From VRUE01 sp963774555 (lineage in GTDB: Bacteria; Actinomycetota; Thermoleophilia; Solirubrobacterales; 70-9): a DNA stretch of 64,000 bases. Of the stretch, positions 43,709 to 50,804 are shown one piece after another; position 1 is the first letter of the stretch, and every line of letters starts with the position of its first letter. Position numbers and translations under genes: made by a program. The DNA lies in contig CAVZFL010000001.1 of NCBI GenBank assembly GCA_963774555.1, positions 1,488,001 through 1,552,000 of the forward strand. Reading direction: 5' to 3'. Below the pieces are notes generated by a model. It did not search any database and had not been told where the DNA came from. It saw nothing but the letters and a program-made list of their open reading frames with translations.

Positions 43709-43759
43709 CCGGGTGAAACGTCTTATCCCCCTGCCAGGGGAACAAAACGTTTCACCCGG
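43709..43759. repeat. Palindromic element, family A, copy 4
   Basis: 13-bp perfect arms CCGGGTGAAACGT (43709-43721) and ACGTTTCACCCGG (43747-43759). The loop CCCCCTGCCAGGGGAA can itself fold (CCCC with GGGG). It lies between the S-component stop and the nitroreductase start. Confidence 0.8.
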
Positions 43760-43781
43760 CTGGCGCGGCTATGTTGAGGGC

Positions 43782-44294
43782 GTGGATGTCGAGACCGCGG
43801 TCCGCACCCGGCGCACGCACAAGGCCTTCGGGCCGGAGCCGCTGTCGCGCGAGGAGATACTCGCGCTTGCTGGAGCTCGCGCGCTGGGCGCCCAACCACC
43901 ACCTGACCGCGCCCTGGCGCTTTCGCGTCGTCGGGCCCGCCACGCTGGAGCGGCTGAAGCGAGGCCGCCGGCCCCGAGGGTGCGGCCAAGCTCGACCGCG
44001 CCCCCACCCTGATCGTCGTTTCCTGCGCTCTCGGCGAGGACGCCGGTCCAGAACGAGGAGGACCTGCACGCGACCGCCGTCGCCTCCTACATCGTCCTGC
44101 TCGGCGCCCACGCCCGCGGCCTCGCCGGCTACTGGCGCACGCCGGGGTTGCTGCGCTCCGACGATGGGCGCCAGGCGGCCGGCCTGCCCGACACCGAGCG
44201 CTTCGTCGGCCTCCTCCACCTGGGACAGCCACGCCAGGAGAAGGAGCCGCCCGAGCGGCCCGCCCTCGAGCAGACGACCGTCTTCCTCGACTGA
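43782..44294 (+). CDS. Nitroreductase-family flavoprotein, three frame breaks
   Basis: GTG start at 43782. The pieces DVETAVRTRRTHKAFGPEPL, LELARWAPNHHLTAPWRF, KLDRAPTLIVVSCALGEDAG, HATAVASYIVLLGAHARGLA and YWRTPGLLRSDD follow one another with single-base breaks near 43866, 43960 and 44043. The RRTxKxF and APNHxLTxPWRF words are FMN-binding signatures of the nitroreductase family. The repaired length of ~170 residues is slightly short but normal. The stop overlaps the start of the next gene (TGATG). The physiological substrate is unknown. Confidence 0.82.
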
Positions 44295-45972
44295 TGCTCT
44301 CCCGCGCCGCAGCAATCGAGGCGATCGCCGGCCAGGAGTTCGAGGTGGTCGTGATCGGCGGTGGCATCACCGGCGCCGGCGTCGCCCTCGACGCCGCCTC
44401 GCGCGGCTACTCGGTGGCGCTGCTGGAGCGCGGCGACTACGCCGAAGGCACCTCCAGCCGCTCCTCGAAGATGGTCCACGGCGGCCTGCGCTACCTGCAG
44501 AACCTCGACCTCGGCCTGGTCCGCGAGGCCCTGCTGGAGCGCCAGCTGATGGTCCAGCTGGCGCCGCACCTGGTCTACCCGACGCCCTTCCTGGTGCCGG
44601 CCTTCGTCGACGAGCGGCGCGCCCGCGCGGCCTCGGCATCGGGCTCAACATGTACGACGTGATGGCGACGACGCGGGTCGGGCGCAGCCGTCGCGAGATG
44701 CGCTCCTCCAAGGAGGACGACGAGGACTTCTACTGGTCGCCCGACCGCCACCGCACGATCGACCGCGACGAGGTGCTGGAGCTGGTCCCTTCGCTCGCGC
44801 CGCGCGACCCCAAGAACGCCTACCTCTTCTACGACTGCCAGACCGACGACGTCCGCCTCACCCTGACCATCCTCGGCGAGGCCGAGCGCTTCGGCGCGGT
44901 GATGCTGAACGGGGCCGAGGTGACCGAGGTGCTGGAGCGCGACGGCCGCGCCGCCGGCGTCGCCTTCGTCGAGGCCGAGTCGGGCGAGCGGCTCGAGGTG
45001 GCGGCAACCAACGTCGTCAACGCCACCGGCGTCTTCGCCGATCGCATCCGGCCCGAGGAGACGATCGGCGAGGAGGACGTGCCGCGGATCTCGCCCAGTC
45101 GCGGCACCCACGTGCTGATCGACCGCGAGGTCCTCTCGACCGGCGCGGCGGCCTGCATCGTCCCCGCCGGCGAGGGCCGGCAGATCTTCGCCCTGCCCTG
45201 GTACGGCCGCACCCTCGTCGGCACCACCGACAACGACTTCGAGGGCGACATCGACCACCCGCGTCCCGGCGCGGAGGACGTCGCCTACCTGCTCGACGCG
45301 GTCAACGGTTCTTCGGCGTCTCGCTCGGCGCGGGCGACCTGGTCGGCGCCTACGCCGGCGTGCGGCCGCTGATCGCCACCGGCGACCCGAAGAAGTCGGT
45401 CGACATCTCGCGCAAGGCGGAGCTGTATGAGACCTCCTCGGGGATGCTGACGATCACCGGCGGCAAGCTGACGACCTGGCGACGGATGGCGAAGCAGACG
45501 GTCGACCGCCTGGTCGAGCGCGAGGGCCGCGAGGCGCCCTGCCACACCGCCGAGATCCCGCTCGGCATGGAGGCGCGGCCCGACGAGCTGGAGGCGCCCG
45601 ACGGGCGTGGGGGAGGAGGCGATCGCCCAGCTCGCCTTCCGCTACGGCCACGCGGCCCGCAACGTGCTCGCCCTGGCCCGCGAGGACCCGAAGCTGGCGG
45701 CGCCGATCGTCCCCGGCCGTCCCGACCTGCTCGCCGAGGCGGTCGTCGCGGTCCGCCACGAGCAGGCCCGCAGCGTCGCCGACGTGATCCTGCGCCGCAC
45801 CCGCCTCGGCCTGCTCGCCGCGCCGCAGCTGCGCGACGCCGGCTCGGTGCGGGCCGTGGCCGCGGCGATGGGCGCCGAGCTGGGCTGGTCCCGCCGCCAG
45901 GTCAAGCGCGAGGCCGAGGCCTGGCCCGAGGCCGCCGCCGAGGCGGGGATCGACCCCGCCGCGAGCCCCTAG
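44294..45972 (+). CDS. glpD: Glycerol-3-phosphate dehydrogenase (GlpD family), three frame breaks
   Basis: It starts MLSRAAAIEAIAGQEFEVVV, then the FAD-binding fold GGGITGAGVALDAASRG and the family block GTSSRSSKMVHGGLRYLQ. Later blocks are GLNMYDVMATTRVGRS, YYDCQTDDVRLTL-like sequence, NATGVFADRI, FALPWYGRTLVGTTDND and TITGGKLTTWRRMAKQTVD, then a C-terminal helical domain. Frame breaks near 44630, 45307 and 45605 leave no gap in the family sequence. About 560 residues when repaired. It oxidises sn-glycerol-3-phosphate to dihydroxyacetone phosphate at the membrane. Its stop codon lies in the target duplication of the IS element that follows. Confidence 0.9.
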
Positions 45973-46032
45973 AGTGAACTGACTCCAAGTTCTCCCGACA
46001 CTTCTCGGGAGATCTATAGCCCTTCAAGCACG

Positions 46033-46064
46033 ACAGCCCCCGACCCAGCTGGGTCGGGGGCTGT
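46033..46064. terminator. Perfect 32-bp palindrome inside the IS, upstream of the transposase
   Basis: ACAGCCCCCGACCCAG is followed at once by its exact complement. No T-run follows, but the stem is very strong. It probably blocks read-through from glpD into the transposase gene. Confidence 0.65.
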
Positions 46065-46121
46065 CCGCGCTGCGACTCAGGCTCCTGGCTTCACGCCAAT
46101 GAAGTTCAGAAAGGGAGTCGC

Positions 46122-47114
46122 ATGACCAAGGATGACGTGCTGTTCGGCTATCGCCAGGCCCTCTTCTCCGAGGCCGCCCGCACCAGCGTCGTGGAGGCCT
46201 GCCGGCGCTTTGGGGTGCACCGCTCGACCTACTACGCCTGGAAGCGCCAGGTCGACCGCCACGGCCTGGAGATGCTGCGCCCAAGAGAGCGGCGGCGTCC
46301 GAAGATGCCCAACCAGTTGCCGAAGATGATCGAGGAGCGGATCCTCAGCTTCTCAATCGCCCATCCGGGACTTGGGCCCAAGCGCGTGTCCGGCGAGCTG
46401 GCTCGGCCCAAGTGGGGTGGCATCGTCGTCTCGCCCAACGGGGTCTGGAAGGTGCTCTGCCGTCACGGCTTGAACACGAGGACCAAACGGCTCGCCCTCG
46501 TCGCCGGCTACGCAGCTCCCTACGAGCCGCCTCGCGACCCCGGCCCAGAGCGCCATATCGATGTTTCCAGGCCCGGCGAGTTGGTCGGCATCGACTGCTT
46601 CTTCGTCGGCCGCCTGCGGGGAACCGAGGGCTCGATCTGGCAGCTCACTGCGATCGACGTCGCCTCCTCCTATGCCTGGGCTGAGTTGGTGGTCTGCAAG
46701 ACCGGCAAGCCGAGCAATCCGAACGCCAAACAGACCTCCAAGCTCGCCCGCCGTGTCGCCAAGGACCTGCGGGAGGCAGGTTGGCGCCTGGAGCGCTTCC
46801 TCTCCGACAACGGCAACGAGTTCAAGGGTGATTTCACCAAGACCACCAAACGGCTGAAGGTACGCCACACCCGCATCCACGCCGGCCGCCCGCAGACCAA
46901 CGGCAACGTCGAGGCACTGCACAAGACGATCCTCGACGAGTGCTGGAGGCCCGCATTTGCCCGCTACATGCACCCCCGCCTGAGCAGCTTGCGGCACGAG
47001 CTCGACGCCTACCTTCGCTTCTACAACTACGACCGTGTTCACCACGGCCGTCTCACAGGCGGCCAGATCCCAGCGGACATCGTCTACGGTGCCCGCAAGA
47101 TGGAGGTCAGATGA
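46122..47114 (+). CDS. IS481/IS3-like DDE transposase
   Basis: A 330-residue protein, intact. The N-terminal helix-turn-helix is TSVVEACRRFGVHRSTYYAW (about 24-43). The integrase core has Asp in GIDCFFVGRL (about 156), Asp in RFLSDNGNEF (about 229) and Glu in TNGNVEALHKTI (about 267), the DDE triad. It ends FYNYDRVHHGRLTGGQIP as in IS481 members. A small inverted repeat (TGCGACTC at 46071, GAGTCGCA at 46115) lies before the ATG. Because frame and ends are intact, the element may still be active. Confidence 0.92.
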   Translation: MTKDDVLFGYRQALFSEAARTSVVEACRRFGVHRSTYYAWKRQVDRHGLEMLRPRERRRPKMPNQLPKMIEERILSFSIAHPGLGPKRVSGELARPKWGGIVVSPNGVWKVLCRHGLNTRTKRLALVAGYAAPYEPPRDPGPERHIDVSRPGELVGIDCFFVGRLRGTEGSIWQLTAIDVASSYAWAELVVCKTGKPSNPNAKQTSKLARRVAKDLREAGWRLERFLSDNGNEFKGDFTKTTKRLKVRHTRIHAGRPQTNGNVEALHKTILDECWRPAFARYMHPRLSSLRHELDAYLRFYNYDRVHHGRLTGGQIPADIVYGARKMEVR

Positions 47115-47196
47115 GCCTGGGGTGTCGGCACATCTTGGAGTCGCTCCACCCTAGAGGCGCCGCCGCCAGCCGCTGCAATAACCTGCCGCCCTGTGA

Positions 47197-47252
47197 ACGC
47201 GCAAATCGACACGGTGATCTCCGGGTATTCGAATCCGGGGCGATTTGCGCGT
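47197..47252. promoter_or_regulatory. Long hairpin before the Rho-like gene
   Basis: ACGCGCAAATCG (47197-47208) and CGATTTGCGCGT (47241-47252) are exact complements. The 32-nt loop contains a second possible stem around ATTCGAAT. It ends 9 bases before GGAGG and 18 bases before the GTG start at 47270, so it would lie in the 5' leader of the mRNA. Confidence 0.65.
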
Positions 47253-47269
47253 GAACGTATGGAGGTTTC

Positions 47270-48082
47270 GTGACCAAGGCTGAGCTGGAGTCCAAGCACC
47301 TCGCCGAGCTGCACGCGCTTGCCGCCAAGGCCGGCGTGCCGCGCTACCGGATGCTGCGCCGCGAGGAGCTGATCGAGAAGCTGGCCGGCGGTGGTGGCGG
47401 CGAGTCGCGCAGCGCTGAGCGCTCCTCGCGCGAGCGGCAGCCGCGAAGCCGTCGCGAGCGTCCCGCCCGCGACGGCGGCGCCCGCCAGCGGCCGCCGCGC
47501 GATCGCGCCCCGCGGGAGAGCCGCAAACCGAAACCTCGCGTGGAGTCCGAGCCCGCGTCCGAGCCGGAGCCCGCCGCCCCGCCCGCCGCTGCATCCGGCG
47601 CCGAGGGCGAGTCCCAGCGCCCGCGCCGCAAACGCCGCCGCCGCTTCGGCCGCAGGAGCAAGGGCCTGCGCGTCCACGATCTGCTGACGCCGCCGCCCGG
47701 CCGCCAGGCGCTGGTCTACGGCGAGAGCCGCGCCGCCTGCACCGCGCTGCTGCGCGAGATCGCCGGCGAGCTGTCCGGGGCCTCCGACGGTCCCGACCCG
47801 ATCGCGCTGCTGATCGACCCCAGCCCCGAGGAGCTGGCCGACTGGAAGCGCGAGGCGCCGCAGGCCGAGCTCGTCGCCGCCGGCCAGACCCGCCACGCCA
47901 ACGACGCCCTCGCCCAAGCCGTCCGCCGCGCCGAGTCCGGCGAAGACGTGATCCTCCTAGTCGACTCCCTCGGCCGCCTCGACGACGCCGAAGCAGCAAA
48001 ACAAATCTTCGACGGCGGCCTAAACCAAGCCAAAGCCAATGGCTCCCTGACCGTCGTGGCCGCCCTAGAGCGCTCGTCCTGA
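47270..48082 (+). CDS. Degenerate short paralogue of transcription terminator Rho
   Basis: 270 residues, GTG start with GGAGG. Residues about 8-42 are a Rho_N/SAP-like domain (HLAELHALAAKAGVPRYRML). A basic disordered linker (about 45-135, Arg/Pro-rich) follows. The rest parallels the Rho ATPase domain: LLTPPPGRQALVYGESRAAC where Walker A should be, ALLIDPSPEELADWKREAPQ (Rho: LLIDERPEE), DVILLVDSLGRLDDA (Walker B) and NGSLTVVAALE. The GK[TS] of Walker A is gone, and the RNA-binding cold-shock domain and C-terminal part are missing. It probably cannot hydrolyse ATP. It may regulate or bind Rho or RNA, which is inference. Confidence 0.75.
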   Translation: MTKAELESKHLAELHALAAKAGVPRYRMLRREELIEKLAGGGGGESRSAERSSRERQPRSRRERPARDGGARQRPPRDRAPRESRKPKPRVESEPASEPEPAAPPAAASGAEGESQRPRRKRRRRFGRRSKGLRVHDLLTPPPGRQALVYGESRAACTALLREIAGELSGASDGPDPIALLIDPSPEELADWKREAPQAELVAAGQTRHANDALAQAVRRAESGEDVILLVDSLGRLDDAEAAKQIFDGGLNQAKANGSLTVVAALERSS

Positions 48083-48561
48083 GAGAGCGTCGCTACCGCC
48101 GATAGGCGATGCGGCGCCAGCGACGGCTCTTTAGACAGCTCGATCAGGTCTGAGCTGCGGTCCGGCTGGATGTAGCCGAAGGTCTGGGTGCGCTCGTCGA
48201 AGACGATGTCGAGCTCGCCCTCCTTGACCCGTTGATCGAGCCAGGCGCCGCGGAAGACGAGGCGGCGCAGCCAGTGCACGAGGCTGCGGTTGGCGGGGCC
48301 GACGAGGTCGTCCCAGTTGCCGTTGATGTGCTCGCCGAGGCGCGAGCTGGGCTCGGCGATCTCGCCGCTGACGCAGAGGTCGAGCAGGTCGTCGAGCTCC
48401 TCGGCGCTGAGCCCCTGGTCGACGAAGCCGAGTTTGACCGCGGCCTGCTCGACCCGCTGGCCGAAGTCCTCCTCGTTGAAGGCGAAGCGCAGCTCCCCGT
48501 ACTCGAGCACGTAATCGGAGCCAGACTCGTAGTTCCCTCGGCGGGTTGTTTTCTTATCCAT
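47716..48561 (-). CDS. Uncharacterised protein, 3' part antisense to the Rho-like gene
   Basis: The frame starts MDKKTTRRGNYESGSDYVLE at 48561. About 150 residues look like a real protein (ELRFAFNEEDFGQRVEQAAV, then VHWLRRLVFRGAWLDQRV, then FDERTQTFGYIQPDRSSDLI). After about 48090 the frame continues antisense to the Rho-like gene with no coding character until the stop at 47716. The true end is probably near 48090 and hidden by a one-base error, or the overlap is real. No membrane helices, no family recognised. Confidence 0.5.
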   Translation of the reverse strand: MDKKTTRRGNYESGSDYVLEYGELRFAFNEEDFGQRVEQAAVKLGFVDQGLSAEELDDLLDLCVSGEIAEPSSRLGEHINGNWDDLVGPANRSLVHWLRRLVFRGAWLDQRVKEGELDIVFDERTQTFGYIQPDRSSDLIELSKEPSLAPHRLSAVATLSQDERSRAATTVREPLALAWFRPPSKICFAASASSRRPRESTRRITSSPDSARRTAWARASLAWRVWPAATSSACGASRFQSASSSGLGSISSAIGSGPSEAPDSSPAISRSSAVQAARLSP

Positions 48562-48670
48562 GAGTTGAAGCCGTCCGCTCGCGCCAGCCCAGCGGGAGCA
48601 GGTGCTGGATCATGCCGGTCATCGTAGTCCCATGCCCATGCGTGGCCATGCCTGAAACAGCGTTTGCACC

Positions 48671-49403
48671 ATGATCGACCTGCACTGTCACATCCTCCCC
48701 GCCCTCGACGATGGCGCGCTCGACATGCGCGACAGCCTCGGTCTGGCGCGCCAGGCCGTGAACGATGGGATCGAGGTGGTCTGCGCCACGCCCCACATCC
48801 GTCACGACCATGACGTGCGGATCGAGGAGGTGGCGGAGCGGGTCGCGGCGGTCAACGCGCACCTGAGCGCCGAGGGCCTGCCGCTCGACCGTGCTGCAGG
48901 GAGGGGAGGTCGCCGAGACCGCGGTCGAAGGGCTGAGCGAGGAGGAGCTGGGGCTGGTTGCGCTCGGCGCCGGGCGCTGGATCCTGCTGGAGCCCGCGCC
49001 AGGGCCGCTCACCGACACGCTGCCGCGCCGCGTTGCGCAGCTCGCCGATCGCGGTCACCGTGCCCTGATCGCCCACCCCGAGCGCCACCTCTCGGCCGAC
49101 ATGTACGAGCGGATCGCCGGGTTGATCGCCGCCGGCGCCCTGGTCCAGGCGACCGCCGACTTCTTCCTGCGCGAGCACACCGCCGCCGGAATGCGCGCCC
49201 TGGCCGAGGCCGGCCTGGTCCACGTGCTCAGCAGCGACGCCCACTCCTCCCACGGCGGCCGGCCGCTTCATATGGGCGAGGCGTTCGAGTGTCTCGCCAC
49301 GATCGAATCCGTGGCGCCCCACCTGGACTGGATGCGGGAGATCGCGCCGCGCGCGATCGTCGAGGGCGGCGAGCTGGACCTCCCGTTCGGACCGGCGATC
49401 TAG
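48671..49403 (+). CDS. PHP-domain phosphoesterase (CpsB/YwqE tyrosine phosphatase type), one frame break
   Basis: It begins MIDLHCHILPALDDGALDM, the PHP metal motif and signature of the CapB/CpsB/YwqE family, then VVCATPHIRHDHD. After a one-base shift near 48889 it continues LQGGEVAETAVEGL, then ALIAHPERHLSADMYERI, then HVLSSDAHSSHGGRP, with the remaining metal ligands. About 244 residues when repaired, normal length. Such enzymes dephosphorylate tyrosine on BY-kinases that control polysaccharide export. No kinase or export genes are next to it here. The stop overlaps that of the convergent sugar kinase (CTAG). Confidence 0.85.
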
Positions 49404-50332
49404 CCGAGCGGACGCAGCTCGACCCGTTGCGCCAAGTCCTCGATGACCGGGCGCGAGCCGCTGCCGAGCCCGTGGCGAAGAAAGTTGGCGGCCCCTGCGG
49501 CTGCGGCGGTCCGGAGCGTTTCGTCCCAGCTCAGTCCGGTAGCCATGCAGGCGGCGAGGGCTCCCATCATCGAGTCGCCGCAGCCCTCGCGCGAGCCGCG
49601 CTCGAAGCGGGGTGGGACGAGCTCCCAGGCCTCGTCACCCCGCAGCACCATCGCCGGCTCCTCGGCTCGGGTGATGATTACGGTGCCGGCTCCGGCATGG
49701 AGGAGCTTCTTGGCAGCGGAGCGCATCCGCTCTTGTGTATCGACCGGCCCCTCGATGTACTTCGCCAGCTCCCAGTCGTTGATCTTGACCAGGTCGGGCC
49801 CGCCCTCGAGGGCGCTGTTGAGCCGCGGCGGCGAGAGGTCGACGATCACCGGGGTCCCGTTCGCCTTGACGTCGGCGACGAGGTCGCCGTAGATCTCCAG
49901 CGGCAGCGCCTCGCCGGGAAAGGGGCCGCACAGAGCCAGCACCTGCGAACCGAGGGCGGCGGCCACCGTGCTGGAGAAGAGCTCGTCGATCTCGTGCCGG
50001 GACGGTGGCAGCGAGGCGCTCTGGGCGATCGGCTCGCGCTCGCCGCCGCGGCGGTCGTGCAGGTAGCTGCCGCTCGACTCCGCGGTCTCGACCAGGCGCA
50101 GCTCGGCGTCCATCTGCTCCAGCAGCGGCCGCAGCACCCGGCCCGTCTCGCCGCCGATGAAGCCGCAGAGGATCGGCCGCGCGCCCAGCTCCGCCGCCAT
50201 CCTCGCCACCCAGACGCCCTGCCCCGCGGCGTGCAGGTGGATCTCGTCGCCGCCCTCGCTGGTCAGCGCCTCGATCGTGATCGAGAGCATCGGGTGCGGG
50301 CCGAAGACCGTGACCCTGGGGTCGGGTGGCAT
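49400..50332 (-). CDS. PfkB-family carbohydrate kinase
   Basis: A 310-residue ribokinase-fold enzyme. It opens with VTVFGPHPMLSITIEAL, followed by GQGVWVARMAAELGARPILCGFIGGETGR (substrate-binding lid, shown in part). The 1-phosphofructokinase/tagatose-kinase-like region is VIVDLSPPRLNSALEGGPDL and KINDWELAKY. The ATP and catalytic site is RFERGSREGCGDSMMGALAA, where GCGDS replaces the usual GAGD and keeps the catalytic Asp. Family role: phosphorylation of a sugar or sugar phosphate, probably fructose-1-phosphate-like. Neighbours do not define the substrate. Confidence 0.87.
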   Translation of the reverse strand: MPPDPRVTVFGPHPMLSITIEALTSEGGDEIHLHAAGQGVWVARMAAELGARPILCGFIGGETGRVLRPLLEQMDAELRLVETAESSGSYLHDRRGGEREPIAQSASLPPSRHEIDELFSSTVAAALGSQVLALCGPFPGEALPLEIYGDLVADVKANGTPVIVDLSPPRLNSALEGGPDLVKINDWELAKYIEGPVDTQERMRSAAKKLLHAGAGTVIITRAEEPAMVLRGDEAWELVPPRFERGSREGCGDSMMGALAACMATGLSWDETLRTAAAAGAANFLRHGLGSGSRPVIEDLAQRVELRPLG

Positions 50333-50384
50333 CGACAGAGGCTATCCGGGGGGCGAAAGTCGTCGCCGCCGTCCTTGAGGGATC

Positions 50385-50804
50385 GTGCCCGATCGGCTCG
50401 CACCCCGACTCCGTCGCCTACCGCCGGCCGTCGTCCTCGGCCGCGAGGTTCGCGTCGCGGCGGGACTTCGCGCCCGCCTGCTCGGCCTGGCTCACCTCGA
50501 TCGAGAGCAGGCAGGTGAGGGCCTCTTGATCCCACGCTGCGCCAGCGTCCACACCTTCGGCATGCGCTTCCCGCTCGACCTCCACTTCGTTGACGGCGAT
50601 CAAGCCGTAATCGCGACCCACCGTGAGGTCCCCCGCGGCCGGATCGTCTCTCACTCCGGAGCGGCTGGCGTCGTTGAGGTTCCTTCATCCTTGCTGCGGA
50701 GCGCGGTTGCCTCCTGCTGGGCCCGTCGGGCGTCCTCGGGGCGATCCATTTCGCCGAGTCGGTGGGAGAGGGTGTCGAGCGCCGAGGCCAGGCGCGACTC
50801 ATAG
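50385..50804 (+). CDS. DUF192 protein
   Basis: 139 residues from GTG at 50385, with GAGGG before it. The DUF192 core is RARLLGLAHLDREQAGEGLL, then RCASVHTFGMRFPLDLHFVD, then THREVPRGRIVSHSGAAGVV; the SxHTFGMRFPxD word is diagnostic. The last ~40 residues lie antisense to the 3' end of the STAND gene and do not match the usual LELPAG ending, so the natural C-terminus may have been replaced. Many DUF192 proteins are exported; no signal peptide is evident here. Function unknown. Confidence 0.75.
   Translation: MPDRLAPRLRRLPPAVVLGREVRVAAGLRARLLGLAHLDREQAGEGLLIPRCASVHTFGMRFPLDLHFVDGDQAVIATHREVPRGRIVSHSGAAGVVEVPSSLLRSAVASCWARRASSGRSISPSRWERVSSAEARRDS

Larger units (their letters stand above)
45975..47148 (+). 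mobile_element. IS481-like insertion sequence, complete, with 8-bp target duplication
   Basis: Imperfect terminal inverted repeats: left TGAACTGACTCCAAG (from 45975) and right end, read inward, TGGAGCGACTCCAAG (from 47148). Both continue with matching CCGACAC a few bases further in. CCCTAGAG is present immediately outside both ends (45967-45974 and 47149-47156). It holds one intact transposase gene. Total 1174 bp. The insertion is exactly at the stop codon of glpD, which is kept because TAG is part of the duplicated 8 bp. Confidence 0.85.

Noticed and set aside
43782..44294. Calling the nitroreductase BluB because it lies beside the B12 locus
   Set aside because: The visible motifs fit general nitroreductases. 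I see no BluB-specific features, and a family A element and a promoter-sized gap separate it from the transporter operon.
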